Below, piece by piece: positions 19,987-28,860 of a DNA stretch of 64,000 nucleotides. Every line of letters begins with the position of its first letter. Position 1 is the stretch's first letter. The notes beneath the pieces were generated by a model. It had not been told where the DNA came from, searched no databases, and was given only the letters and a program-made list of their open reading frames with translations. Source of the DNA: Lysobacter sp. K5869 (GTDB taxonomy: Bacteria > Pseudomonadota > Gammaproteobacteria > Xanthomonadales > Xanthomonadaceae). The position numbers and the translations under genes are program-made. Where the stretch lies: assembly GCF_018847975.1 (NCBI RefSeq), contig NZ_CP072597.1:3759001-3823000 (forward strand), in the 5' to 3' direction.

Positions 19987-20376
19987 TCAGTCCCAGGACT
20001 TCTTGACGATCATGTCTTCGCGGCAGGTGCCGGCCTTGCACTCGCGGGCGCGGTCGCGCAGGTACTCGGTGCGCTCGCGGTTGACGCGGTAGTTGCAGTC
20101 GACGTTGATGCTGCCCGAATTCTCGCAGCTGGCGTCGCGGTGCTTGATCCACTGCAACTGGGTGTCCTTGAGCCTGCTCTTGGCCGGTTCCTTGGCCACG
20201 CCGCGCAGGTCGTTGTAGGCGGCGTTGAGTTCCTTGTCCGACTCCAGGAACAGCTTGGCGAAGCAATAGGTCTTGTCGTAGCTGGTCCGGTACTTGTCGC
20301 ACTCGCCTTGGGCGTGGGCGGCGCTGGCGCTGAGGCCGAGCAGGGCGAAGGCGAGGGCGGGGAAGATCGTTTTCAT
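19987..20376 (-). CDS. LprI-like (DUF1311) secreted protein
   Basis: Protein of 129 residues with a signal peptide (about 1-22, ending AAHA before QGECD). The mature part has the Cys-rich helical pattern of the DUF1311/LprI group: CDKYRTSYDKTYCFAK, LNAAYNDLRGVAKEP, the hallmark LKDTQLQWIKHRDASCE, then CNYRVNRERTEYL. Mycobacterial LprI inhibits lysozyme, but most members are uncharacterised, so a lysozyme-inhibitor role is only a possibility. It lacks a lipobox and should be periplasmic or secreted. It is divergent from the copper receptor gene. Confidence 0.75.
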   Translation of the reverse strand: MKTIFPALAFALLGLSASAAHAQGECDKYRTSYDKTYCFAKLFLESDKELNAAYNDLRGVAKEPAKSRLKDTQLQWIKHRDASCENSGSINVDCNYRVNRERTEYLRDRARECKAGTCREDMIVKKSWD

Positions 20377-20701
20377 GGCGTTCCAGTCCAAGTCGTGTGG
20401 CGTTGACGATCGGGGCCGGGCATGCCTGTCCGGCGGCCGCCGCGCGGGGGGCGGCGGATCGGGTGCAAGGTAGGGCGCGGCCGCGGCGAACGCAAGCCGC
20501 GCGGGCGCGGTAGCGGGACGGGCGGTCGGAGCGTCGCGCATCGCCCGAACTGCGAAAACGTGCGGCGTTCTGCCGCGGCCCGCGCCGGCCGCGCGCCTCT
20601 ACCCTTACCCGCATCCCGCCGCCGCCATCGCGGCCCGCGTCGCGCCCGCGTCCGTTCCGGCCCGCCGCCGCGGCTTCCGACTTCCCTTGCGAACCCTCCC
20701 G
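20377..20701. other. Divergent intergenic region, no gene seen
   Basis: This spacer between the LprI-like and copper receptor genes is almost uniformly GC-rich. It must hold promoters for both neighbours, but no palindrome, metal-regulator box or convincing -10/-35 pair was recognised. Confidence 0.4.
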
Positions 20702-22759
20702 ATGACTCTGCGAACCCTGGCGCTGCGCTGCGCCGTCCTTCAAGCGCTCGGCCTGCACGGCGCGCTCGCCGCCGAGGCGCCGGCCGGGCGCGTCGATCCC
20801 GCCCAGACCCTCGACGCGGTCGTCGTCACCGCTGCGCCCGTCTCGGCGCTGACCTTCGAACTCGACCCGAAACTGCCGCGGCAGCCGGTGCCGGCCAGCG
20901 ACGGCGCCGATTACCTCAAGACCGTTCCCGGCTTCACCGCGATCCGCAACGGCGGCACCAACGGCGATCCGGTGCTGCGCGGGATGTTCGGTTCGCGGCT
21001 CAACCTGCTCAGCAACGACGGCAGCATGCCCGGCGCGTGTCCAGCGCGCATGGACAACCCCCTGTCGTACGTGTCGCCGGAAACCTACGACCGCGTCGTC
21101 GTGGTCAAAGGCCCGCAGACGGTGCTGTGGGGGCCGGGCGCCTCGGCCGGCACCGTGCGTTTCGTCCGCCGCACCGAAGCGTTCGAGCGCCCCGGCGTGC
21201 GCGCGAACGGCAGCGCGCTCGGCGGTTCGTTCGGCCGCAACGATCAGCGCGTGGATATCGTCGCCGGCGCGCCGCTGGGCTTCGCCCGGCTCGCCGCCAA
21301 TCGCTCCGAAGCCGACGACTACGACGACGGCAACGGCCAACCCGTGCCGTCGTCGTGGAAGAAGTGGAACGCCGACGCGAGCGTGGGCTGGACGCCCGAC
21401 GCCGACACCGTGGTCGAACTCGCCGCGGGCGCCGGCGACGGCGAAGCGCGCTACGCCGGCCGCAGCATGGACGGCGCGCGCTTCAAGCGCGAGAGCTACA
21501 GCGTGCGCGCGGAGAAAAAGAACTTCGGCGGGCGCCTGAGCGCGCTGGAAGCCAACGCGTTCTACAACTACGCCGATCACGTGATGGACAACTACAGCCT
21601 GCGCGAGCCCAACCCGATGAGCGCGATGCCGATGCCGGTGGCCGCGAACGTGGACCGGCTCACCGTCGGCGGGCGCGCGGCGGCGAGCTGGCGCTGGACT
21701 TCGCTGGATCTGACCGCGGGCGTCGATGGACAGCGCAGCCGCCATCGCGAGCGCAGCGGCCTGGGCCGCGACACGTATCGGGCCGCGCCGTGGAGCGCCG
21801 ATGCGCGGTTTTCCACCGTCGGCGCGTTCGCCGAGGCGACCTGGCGCGCGAGCGCGTCGAGCCGGCTCGCGTACGGCGCGCGCATCGACCGCGCGCGCGT
21901 CGAGGACCAGCGCGCGACCGCGGGCATGATGGCCCTGCCCAATCCGACCTTCGGCGAAACCCGGCGCGAGAGCTTGCCCAGCGGCTTCGTCCGCTACGAA
22001 CGCGATCTGGCCGGCTCGCGCGCCGGCTGGTACGCCGGCATCGGCCACGTCGAACGCATGCCCGACTACTGGGAACTGTTTTCGCCGAACCTCGGCCCGG
22101 CCGGCGCGCCGAACGCGTTCGCCGGTATCGCGCCGGAGAAAACCACGCAGTTGGACGTGGGTTTCCAGTACAAGAGCGAGCGCGTGGATGCGTGGGTGTC
22201 GGCCTATGCCGGCCGGATCGGCGACTACATCCTGTTCGCGTATCAGCCCGGCGGGATGATGGGAACGATGAGCCGCGCGCGCAACGTGGACGCGCGCATC
22301 CGCGGCGCCGAAGCCGGCGCGGATTGGCGGCCGGCCGAACATTGGAAGCTCGGCGCGACCCTGGCCTACGCCTGGGGCGAGAACCGCAGCGACGGCGGCG
22401 CGCTGCCGCAGATGCCGCCGCTGGACGCCAAGCTGACGTTGAACTACGACGACAAACGCTGGAATTTCGGCGCCTTGCTGCGCGCCTCGGCGAAGCAGAC
22501 CCGCATCGCCGTCGGCCAAGGCAACGTCACCGGACAGGACATCGGCCGCAGCCGCGGCTTCGCGGTGTTCTCGCTCAACGGCGGCTACCGCTTCAGCGAC
22601 CGCGCGCGCCTGAGCGCCGGCCTGGACAACGTGTTCGACCGCGCCTACAGCGAACACCTCAACCTCGCCGGCAGCGCCGACTTCGGTTATCCCGCCGAGC
22701 CGGTAAGGATCAACGAACCGGGGCGTTCTGCGTGGGTGAAGCTCGACGTGTCCTACTGA
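20702..22759 (+). CDS. oprC: TonB-dependent copper receptor (OprC/NosA-like)
   Basis: Outer-membrane receptor of 685 residues with a signal peptide ending LAA before EAPAG. The TonB-box region (TLDAVVVTA) is followed by a plug containing GDPVLRGMFGSRLN, the CPARMDNPLSYVSPETYDRV segment and PQTVLWGPGASAGTV, all typical of the TonB-dependent copper receptors OprC and NosA. The beta barrel ends with an aromatic residue (DVSY), as required for outer-membrane insertion. Met and Cys in the plug are candidate copper ligands. ATG 20702 was preferred over a TTG five codons earlier. No partner genes for copper handling adjoin it. Confidence 0.9.
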   Translation: MTLRTLALRCAVLQALGLHGALAAEAPAGRVDPAQTLDAVVVTAAPVSALTFELDPKLPRQPVPASDGADYLKTVPGFTAIRNGGTNGDPVLRGMFGSRLNLLSNDGSMPGACPARMDNPLSYVSPETYDRVVVVKGPQTVLWGPGASAGTVRFVRRTEAFERPGVRANGSALGGSFGRNDQRVDIVAGAPLGFARLAANRSEADDYDDGNGQPVPSSWKKWNADASVGWTPDADTVVELAAGAGDGEARYAGRSMDGARFKRESYSVRAEKKNFGGRLSALEANAFYNYADHVMDNYSLREPNPMSAMPMPVAANVDRLTVGGRAAASWRWTSLDLTAGVDGQRSRHRERSGLGRDTYRAAPWSADARFSTVGAFAEATWRASASSRLAYGARIDRARVEDQRATAGMMALPNPTFGETRRESLPSGFVRYERDLAGSRAGWYAGIGHVERMPDYWELFSPNLGPAGAPNAFAGIAPEKTTQLDVGFQYKSERVDAWVSAYAGRIGDYILFAYQPGGMMGTMSRARNVDARIRGAEAGADWRPAEHWKLGATLAYAWGENRSDGGALPQMPPLDAKLTLNYDDKRWNFGALLRASAKQTRIAVGQGNVTGQDIGRSRGFAVFSLNGGYRFSDRARLSAGLDNVFDRAYSEHLNLAGSADFGYPAEPVRINEPGRSAWVKLDVSY

Positions 22760-22772
22760 AGCGCGGCGCGGC

Positions 22773-23324
22773 TCAAGGCAGCATCTTGTCCAACGGCAAG
22801 CGCACGTCGGTGACGCGCCAGCTCAAGCCGTCGCGGGTCAGCACGAACACCACCGGATCGCCGTCGGCGTTGGCGACCGTCGCGGTGAAGCGCGACGGCG
22901 ATTCGAAGCGATAGCTCAGATGCTTGAGCGGCTCGGCCGGCGGCACCTGTGCGTAGGCGTCGCGGCGCGGCTCGCGCGGATCGAAGCGCTTGAGCAGGTT
23001 GCGGCCTTCCAGCACCGCGCCGATCCCGACCGGCGTGGCGATGGCGTCGACCGCGGTGCCGGCCACGCCGCTGGCGAGGTTCAGGCCGATCGCGCCGAGC
23101 AGGCTGGATTGCGTGTCCGGGCCGGCGCGGCGGACCAGGTAGTCGTCGACCTGCGCCTTCAGGCTCAAGCGCAGCGCGGCGAAGTCGACGTGCTTGGACA
23201 ACTCGCCGGTGTTGCCTTCCTTGACCGCGGCGCGGATCGCGCGGACGGTCATGAACGGGCCGGCGGCGACGTAGCCGATCAGCAGCGCGGCGATCAGGAC
23301 GAGGGCGGCGATCCATTTCTTCAT
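22773..23324 (-). CDS. DUF2939 family protein
   Basis: Protein of 183 residues with one N-terminal membrane segment (about residues 4-22, KKWIAALVLIAALLIGYVAA), facing the periplasm or anchored in the inner membrane. The remaining sequence fits the DUF2939 family: AIRAAVKEGNTGELSKHVDF near the start, then LKAQVDDYLV, and a C-terminal beta-rich part ending WRVTDVRLPLDKMLP. The function of the family is unknown. It is convergent with the copper receptor gene, 13 bases apart, with no terminator between them. Confidence 0.75.
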   Translation of the reverse strand: MKKWIAALVLIAALLIGYVAAGPFMTVRAIRAAVKEGNTGELSKHVDFAALRLSLKAQVDDYLVRRAGPDTQSSLLGAIGLNLASGVAGTAVDAIATPVGIGAVLEGRNLLKRFDPREPRRDAYAQVPPAEPLKHLSYRFESPSRFTATVANADGDPVVFVLTRDGLSWRVTDVRLPLDKMLP

Positions 23325-23606
23325 GTGCGGCGATCCTGGGCAGAGGCCGTCAGAGTAGTCGGGTCGCGGCGCGGCGGCATGAAGGGCGGCTTAGCCTTGC
23401 TTCTTCCGTCGGCGCCGGCCGAAGGGAGCGCAAGGCCGCGACGGCGCCCCCAAAAGGGCGGATGAAGGCGCGGCCCTCATCCAACCCCCATTCCGGCCCG
23501 ACGTTCGGGCCTTCGGCGCTGCGCGAGCCGATGGCTCGCGAGCGCAGCCCTCACCCGCGTCGCGGGGAGGGGACTTCCAGCGAATCGCTCGCTATGCGAC
23601 GTCCGA

Positions 23607-24782
23607 TCAGCGTCCGACCCGAGCCACCCGCTGCCGCCGCTCGATCGGCGCCAACCGGCTCTGATCGTTGAGCTCGACATCGCGCAACTCGAACGGCGCG
23701 CCATAGCCCTTGGGCAGTTGCGCGCGGTCGAACGCGAGCTCGATCCGCGCCGCGCCGCCGTCGACCCACTGCGCGCTGTGCGCGATCATCACCGGCCGCA
23801 ACTGGCGCTGGGCGTCGCTCGCGTACAGCGTGCCGCGCACCTCGTAGCGTCCCGGCGAGGCGGCGCGCAGCGGCAGGGCGAAGCTCAGCGCGCGCGCGTC
23901 GAAGGCATAGGCGCCGTCGAGCTTGGCGGTGGGCTGGGCCACGGCCAGCGCGGTGCGCGCGTCGCGCTGGACGGTGCCGTCGCCGGCGAACACCTGCACT
24001 TCCCACAGGCCCGCCGGTTCGTCGCCGGCGTCGCGCGGCAGCGGCACCGCGCCGCGCAGCTTGCCGTCGCCGCCGGCCTTCAGCGTCAGCGGCCAGCTGC
24101 GTCCGGACGGCGCCACCAGCAGCGCGCCGCCTTCGGTCTTGAGCGCGCTCTTGCCGCGCTGCAGATCGACTTCGATCTCGCGCGAGCCGCCGGCCAGCGC
24201 ATGGTCGCGGTTCAAGCGCGCGAACAGGCGCACGTCGCTGTTGGGCTCGAACACGTGCACGACGTAGCGGCCGCGCGCCTGCGCGACCTGCACCGCGTAC
24301 GGCCCGGGCGCGGCGTCGGCGGCGAGCTGCACCGCCGCGGTGCCGGCGCCGACCGCGAGCCCGGCGGCCTGCAACTGTTCGGCGCCGGTGCGCTTGAGCG
24401 CGCCGACGGGTTGGCCGGCGCGGGTGATGCGCACCGAGTCGGCGGCGACCTGCGCGGCGCCGGCGACCGGGCTGACCCGGATCAACGCGCCCGGCGCGCT
24501 GGTGGCGACCTGCAGTCCGCGCTGCAGCGCGGCGCCGTCGGTTTCCTGCCAGTACTCGCGGCTTTCCACCGCTTCGGGCGCGGGATCGGCGACGAGCGCG
24601 GCGTGCGGATCCAGCGCCCAGGAGAAGCGCACCGGCGCGCGTTCGGCCGCGGCCTTGGGCGCGGCGACGACCGCCAGGCGCTGCGGGATCTGATCGTTCT
24701 TGGCCGCTGGCAGCATCGGCGCGTCGGCGGCGTTGGCGTGGCCCGCGGCGACGAGCAGGGCGAGGGACAGAATCGTTCGCAT
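23607..24782 (-). CDS. DUF4785-type secreted protein
   Basis: Protein of 391 residues with a signal peptide (MRTILSLALLVAAGHANAAD). It is composed mostly of beta strands, with a long proline/alanine-rich approach, a middle Ig-like part (YAVQVAQARGRYVVHVFEP) and a C-terminal segment ending VELNDQSRLAPIERRQRV. This fits DUF4785-containing proteins, which are exported and uncharacterised. The start ATG at 24782 lies 11 bases downstream of the lipase-like gene, so the pair forms an operon and the two products may act together. Confidence 0.65.
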   Translation of the reverse strand: MRTILSLALLVAAGHANAADAPMLPAAKNDQIPQRLAVVAAPKAAAERAPVRFSWALDPHAALVADPAPEAVESREYWQETDGAALQRGLQVATSAPGALIRVSPVAGAAQVAADSVRITRAGQPVGALKRTGAEQLQAAGLAVGAGTAAVQLAADAAPGPYAVQVAQARGRYVVHVFEPNSDVRLFARLNRDHALAGGSREIEVDLQRGKSALKTEGGALLVAPSGRSWPLTLKAGGDGKLRGAVPLPRDAGDEPAGLWEVQVFAGDGTVQRDARTALAVAQPTAKLDGAYAFDARALSFALPLRAASPGRYEVRGTLYASDAQRQLRPVMIAHSAQWVDGGAARIELAFDRAQLPKGYGAPFELRDVELNDQSRLAPIERRQRVARVGR

Positions 24783-24793
24783 GGTCGGCGTCC

Positions 24794-25684
24794 TCACGGG
24801 GTCATGTCGTTGCGCAGGATGGTGTTGAGGTTGAAGCAAGCGCGCCGGCTCTGGTTGTGGCTCAGCGGCTCGGCGTCGGCGGTGCGCTGCTTGTCCTGGA
24901 ACCACACCGTGCCCGCGGCCGATTGGCTGGTGCAGTTGAGGAAGCCGTCGGAGCAGCTGTTCAACCAGTTCTGCGTGGTCTCCAACCCGACGTTCTCGGT
25001 GTAGCCGCCGCAGTAGCTGTCGCTGTCGAACGGCGAGGAATCGACATCGGTGCCGACCACGCTGCGGAACGGCTTGGGCAGCGCGGGACGGCCGGCGGTG
25101 CCGTAGAGATTGTTGGCGTTGTAGGTCGCCATCCAGCTGACCTGCTGCATCTTCACCGCGTCGGACTTGTAGCCCAGCAGCCAGCCCACCGCCTGCTCGA
25201 AGGCGTTGCCGTTCATCGCCGCGTCGGCCAGCGGCGTGCCGGCGGAGGAGGGCGCCAGCGCGTTGACCCGCACGATCTTGGAAATGATGTTCGGATAGCG
25301 GCTGTCGTAGGTCGGGTTGGACATGATCCAGCGCATCACGTTGCCGCCGTTGGAGTGGGTGATCACGATCATCTGCGTGATGCCCTTGGCGTTGATGAAA
25401 TCGGTGAGCTGCTGGGCCAGGCAACCGGCGGCGCGGCTGTCCCACATGTATTGCTCGAAATCGCAATTGACCACGACGTAGTTGGCCGGATTGGCGAGGC
25501 CTTGGCGCACGCTGTCGACCATCGTCGGCTGCCAATAGTCCTGATACGCGTTGGTTTGGCTGCCGGTGCCGTGGACGAAGGCGACGCCGGTGACGGCGCC
25601 GGCGGCGAACGGCGCGAGCGCCAAGGACGCGGCGACGAGCAACGCGGCGGCGCGCGGCCGCGGCGTGGTGCGGTGTTGGTGCAT
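24794..25684 (-). CDS. Secreted lipase-like alpha/beta hydrolase
   Basis: Protein of 296 residues with a signal peptide (cleavage near residue 30, FAAGA before VTG). The oxyanion motif FVHGTGS starts at residue 36 and the nucleophile elbow is ITHSNGG with Ser111. Asp and His of the triad are expected later; DVDSSPFDSDSYCGG and EPLSHNQS are candidates. Several Cys residues suggest disulphides in the exported protein. The substrate is unknown (lipid or ester). ATG 25684 gives the signal peptide directly. A DUF4785 gene follows in the same operon. Confidence 0.8.
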   Translation of the reverse strand: MHQHRTTPRPRAAALLVAASLALAPFAAGAVTGVAFVHGTGSQTNAYQDYWQPTMVDSVRQGLANPANYVVVNCDFEQYMWDSRAAGCLAQQLTDFINAKGITQMIVITHSNGGNVMRWIMSNPTYDSRYPNIISKIVRVNALAPSSAGTPLADAAMNGNAFEQAVGWLLGYKSDAVKMQQVSWMATYNANNLYGTAGRPALPKPFRSVVGTDVDSSPFDSDSYCGGYTENVGLETTQNWLNSCSDGFLNCTSQSAAGTVWFQDKQRTADAEPLSHNQSRRACFNLNTILRNDMTP

Positions 25685-25995
25685 GACCTCTCCCCGATGG
25701 GCCGCGGACGCGATCCCGGCGCGTTCCTCGCGCCCGTCCCCGGTCGATGTGGCCGCGCGCTCCTGCGCGGCGATCGCCACGAGCATACGTTCGCGAATGT
25801 TGCTGTCATGCGGCGTTGCGGCATGCCGATGGGCGGAAACGTGATCGGGTTCTGCGCGTGTGCGGAAGCGGCGCACAATTGGCGAAAGCGCGAACGCAAG
25901 TGGGCGACGCGCGCCATCGCGCTGCGGCGAACGCGATGGCGGCGCAGCGACGGGCCGGCGCACGCATCGCGTCCGCGCGGCGTTCTTCCGCGGCC
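25685..25995. other. Intergenic region upstream of the lipase-like gene
   Basis: This spacer lies between the lactonase stop and the lipase start, both leftward. It holds no gene and must contain the lipase promoter. No repeat or terminator hairpin with a T run was recognised. Confidence 0.4.
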
Positions 25996-26787
25996 TCAGT
26001 CGTAGTAGGCCGGCGCGAGCTTGAAGGTCTTCCACACGTCTGGATCGTGCCCCGGCACCAAGGTCGCTCCGTTGCGCTCGGCCAGCGCGCGCAGCTTGCG
26101 CACCGAGCGCACCGCATCGACCACCGAGGCGACGAAGCCGGGCAGGGCCTTTTCGTTCCAGTGATCCATCGTGTAGACGGCGTCGCCGGCCAGCAGCATC
26201 GGGCCGCTGTGTTCCAGCGTGACCAACACCGACTGATGGCCGAGCGTATGCCCCGGCGTGAACACCGTGCGCAGCACTCCGTCGCCGTACAAGTCGAACG
26301 GGTCGCCGGCTTCGCCTTCGAGCAGCTGCCAACGCAGTCCCGAGCGATCGAAATCCTTGCGTGCATAAGCGCCGGCGGCGAACCAGTCGGGGGCGAAGGC
26401 GTACTCGTACTCGCGCCGCTGGACGAGGTGGGTGGCGTTCGGAAAACGGCCGACGGCGCCGCTGTGATCGGAGTGCAGGTGCGAGAGCACGACGTAGCGG
26501 ATGTCCTCGGGCGCCAGCCCCAACGCCGCCAGTTGCGCGATGCAGCCTTGCTCCGGGCGCATCACCGGCCGGTAGGCGTCGACCGCGTCGCCCCAATAAG
26601 CGCGCGGATCGGCCAGCCCTTCGGCGGCGAGGCCGCCGTCGACGACGACGTTGCCCTTGGGGTGGATCAGCAGGAACCACGGCACCGGAATTTCGAAGTC
26701 CGCGCCGCAGCCTTGATTCATCTTGATGTCGTGGACCTTGCACTGTTGGCTGCCGGATTGCAGCAAGTAAAGCCTGATATCGTTCAT
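25996..26787 (-). CDS. N-acyl homoserine lactonase, AttM/BlcC-like
   Basis: Metallo-beta-lactamase-fold lactonase of 263 residues, predicted to open the ring of acyl-homoserine lactones or related gamma-lactones. The dinuclear zinc motif SHLHSDHSG has H103, H105, D107 and H108; further ligands are His in TPGHTLGHQS, Asp in LLAGDAVY and His in VPGHDPD. It follows Agrobacterium AttM closely throughout (KVHDIKMNQGCGADFEIPVP, FPNATHLVQRREYEYAFAPDW). No signal peptide is present. It is divergent from a LysR gene, which is its likely regulator. Confidence 0.9.
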   Translation of the reverse strand: MNDIRLYLLQSGSQQCKVHDIKMNQGCGADFEIPVPWFLLIHPKGNVVVDGGLAAEGLADPRAYWGDAVDAYRPVMRPEQGCIAQLAALGLAPEDIRYVVLSHLHSDHSGAVGRFPNATHLVQRREYEYAFAPDWFAAGAYARKDFDRSGLRWQLLEGEAGDPFDLYGDGVLRTVFTPGHTLGHQSVLVTLEHSGPMLLAGDAVYTMDHWNEKALPGFVASVVDAVRSVRKLRALAERNGATLVPGHDPDVWKTFKLAPAYYD

Positions 26788-26897
26788 GTGGGTTTCCGCC
26801 GATGAGCTGAAGTCCGCGCCGCGCGTGGTCGCGACGGCGATGCGCGAATTCTCATGAGCGCGCTCCGGCTCCGGTAGGCCGCGCGCTCCGTTTTCAC

Positions 26898-26916
26898 CTA
26901 TCGGAACGAGCGATAG
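26898..26916. promoter_or_regulatory. LysR-type T-N11-A operator
   Basis: CTATCGGAACGAGCGATAG has perfect 6-base arms around a 7-base spacer and contains the T-N11-A pattern (T901 to A913) of LysR boxes. It ends 7 bases before the lysR start codon, so binding would also block that gene. Confidence 0.7.
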
Positions 26917-26923
26917 ATCGGCT

Positions 26924-27814
26924 ATGGACTATTTGGCGGCGATGCGGGTGTTCGTGCGCGTGGTCGAGCGCGGCAGCATGTCGGCGGCGGCGCGCGACCT
27001 GGGCATCGGCCAGCCCGCGGTGAGCGAACGGATCGAGCGGCTGGAAGCGCAGCTGGGCGCGCGCCTGTTGCGGCGGAACACGCGCTCGATTTCGCTGACC
27101 GACGCCGGCGCCGGATTCTACGAACGCAGCAAGGCCGCGATCGAAGCGGCGGACGAGGCCTTGCGCGAGGTGCGCAAGGATTTGCCGCTGCGCGGCAGCG
27201 TGCGCATCGCCGCGCCGCACGGGCTGGGCGAGACGGTGTTGCCGGCGCTGTTGCTGCGCTTGCGCCGGGAGTGCCCGCAGTTGCGGATCGATCTGGTGCT
27301 CAACGACCGCGTGGTCGATCCGGTCACCGAGGGCGTGGACGTGTCGCTGCGCCTGGGCGGCCCGGGCGAGGGCCACTTCGTCGCGCGCAAGCTCGGCCAC
27401 GTGCGCCGCGTTTTGGTGGCGTCGCCCGACTATCTCGAACGGCACGGCGAGCCGGCGACGCCGGACGATCTGGTGCGGCATCCGTTCGCGCGCGTCTCGG
27501 GCTTGTTCAACAACGGCCGGCTGACGCTGCGCACGGCGCAGCGGCGCACGGTCGCGGCCGTGATCGATACCGTGCTGAGCGTGAGCCATGGTCGGCCGCT
27601 GCACGCGCTGTTGCTCGGCGGCGCGGCGATCGGCGTGCTGCAGGAGCCGGTCTGCCGCGAGGATCTGGCGGCCGGGCGATTGCGCAGGGTGCTGCCGGAA
27701 TTCGCCGTGCCCGGCTTCGATCTGCATGTGCTGTACGGCGCGGACAAGCCGGCGCCGCAGCGGATCAAGACGGTCGTGGCGCTGTTGCAGAAGGAATTGC
27801 CGGCGCTCGTATGA
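26924..27814 (+). CDS. LysR family transcriptional regulator
   Basis: Regulator of 296 residues. The N-terminal winged helix-turn-helix (residues 1-60) shows FVRVVERGSMSAAARDLGIG and QPAVSERIERLEAQLGARLL; the rest is the two-lobed effector domain (VRIAAPHGLGETVLPALL onward). The strain-type pattern matches the CrgA/DsdC-like group whose targets are usually divergent genes. Here the divergent neighbour is the lactonase, and a T-N11-A palindrome lies just before the start codon, so control of the lactonase and of itself is inferred. The inducer is unknown. Confidence 0.92.
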   Translation: MDYLAAMRVFVRVVERGSMSAAARDLGIGQPAVSERIERLEAQLGARLLRRNTRSISLTDAGAGFYERSKAAIEAADEALREVRKDLPLRGSVRIAAPHGLGETVLPALLLRLRRECPQLRIDLVLNDRVVDPVTEGVDVSLRLGGPGEGHFVARKLGHVRRVLVASPDYLERHGEPATPDDLVRHPFARVSGLFNNGRLTLRTAQRRTVAAVIDTVLSVSHGRPLHALLLGGAAIGVLQEPVCREDLAAGRLRRVLPEFAVPGFDLHVLYGADKPAPQRIKTVVALLQKELPALV

Positions 27815-27847
27815 CCCGGGCGTCCGCCGGTGCCGCGGCCGCGAGTC

Positions 27848-28531
27848 TCAACACAATTTCAAGGTCTGCGCGTGTGCGTCCAATGCCAGGCAGACGCGTT
27901 CCAGCACCGGCGGCGGCAGGCGCAGCCGAATGAGCGCGGCGGCGCGGCGATAGTCGCCGAAATCCGCCGGCACCACGATGCGCCGATGGCCCGGGCCGTG
28001 CAGCACCATGCCGCCGCCCGGAAAGCTCATCGTGCGCACCTGCGGCCAGCGCAGGCGGCGGGTGCGGGAAAACCAGGCTTGGGTGGTGATGCCGGTGATG
28101 CCGATCTTGATCCGGCGGGTCAGCGTGCGGCAGACCGCGGCCAGCGCCAGGGCGGCGCACGCCGTCAGCGCGAGGCCGCCGAGCGCTCCCGGCGCGAACG
28201 TCGAGTACGTCAGCGCCGACAACGCGCAAACGGCGAGGGCCGCGGCGGCGGCGCGCAGGCCGTCGAATGCGTCGATGCGCAGGCACACGGTGTCGTCCGA
28301 CAGTCCGGCGAAGCGCTCGGGAGCCTGCGGGCCGGCGGGCGCCGCGTCGTGTGGGTTGCGATGCGGGTGAGTCGCGCCTGCGGCGTCCGTCGCCGCCGGC
28401 GCTGCCGCGCGATCGCGAAAATCGCCGGAGCGCTCGCGCCGCAGCGCGACACGCAGCGGACGGACGTTGGCGGGGGCGAGATCGCCCGTGGAGCGGGTCG
28501 CGTCGCTGCTGGCGGATTGGAACGACATCAT
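27848..28531 (-). CDS. Hypothetical membrane protein with PH-like C-terminal domain
   Basis: Protein of 227 residues, not recognised. The first 75 residues are polar and rich in Ala/Arg. Two membrane segments follow (AAAALAVCALSALTYSTFA and GGLALTACAALALAAV). The C-terminal 90 residues (IKIGITGITTQAWFSRTRRL and so on) look like a small beta-rich bacterial PH-type domain facing the cytoplasm. The start is one of two adjacent ATG codons (28531 or 28528). The frame stays open upstream and there encodes a lipobox-like LIAGC, but no in-frame start codon precedes it closely. No operon partner is apparent. Confidence 0.5.
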   Translation of the reverse strand: MMSFQSASSDATRSTGDLAPANVRPLRVALRRERSGDFRDRAAAPAATDAAGATHPHRNPHDAAPAGPQAPERFAGLSDDTVCLRIDAFDGLRAAAAALAVCALSALTYSTFAPGALGGLALTACAALALAAVCRTLTRRIKIGITGITTQAWFSRTRRLRWPQVRTMSFPGGGMVLHGPGHRRIVVPADFGDYRRAAALIRLRLPPPVLERVCLALDAHAQTLKLC

Positions 28532-28860
28532 CCTGTTGCATCCGGCGATGAGGGCGCCGAGCGCCGCGAAGACGGATGCTCTCGCATCGCGCTCAAGCGA
28601 GGCTCCGCAGCGAGCGATAAGGGGAGCGACCGTCGTCGACGGAAACTGCGAACTGCGTCGACTGTACGCGATGGGCTCAGGGCAGGGGAGAGCTCGGCCT
28701 ATCGGATTCGTCTGAAAATTCGCCGCCGTGGGAAGGCGCGATGGGATGCAGGATTTGCGTGCTGCGTTCGCTGCGCCGCGGCTTGCCCGCGCGCGCCGCC
28801 ATAGCAGCGCTGCGGGCGCCTTCGTCCGCCGCTCTTTGCGATCCCTCGAACCGCCGCCGC
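28532..28860. other. Intergenic region, no gene seen
   Basis: This spacer lies between the hypothetical membrane protein and the DUF2461 gene. It contains short open frames only and no repeat from the families in this window. Confidence 0.4.
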
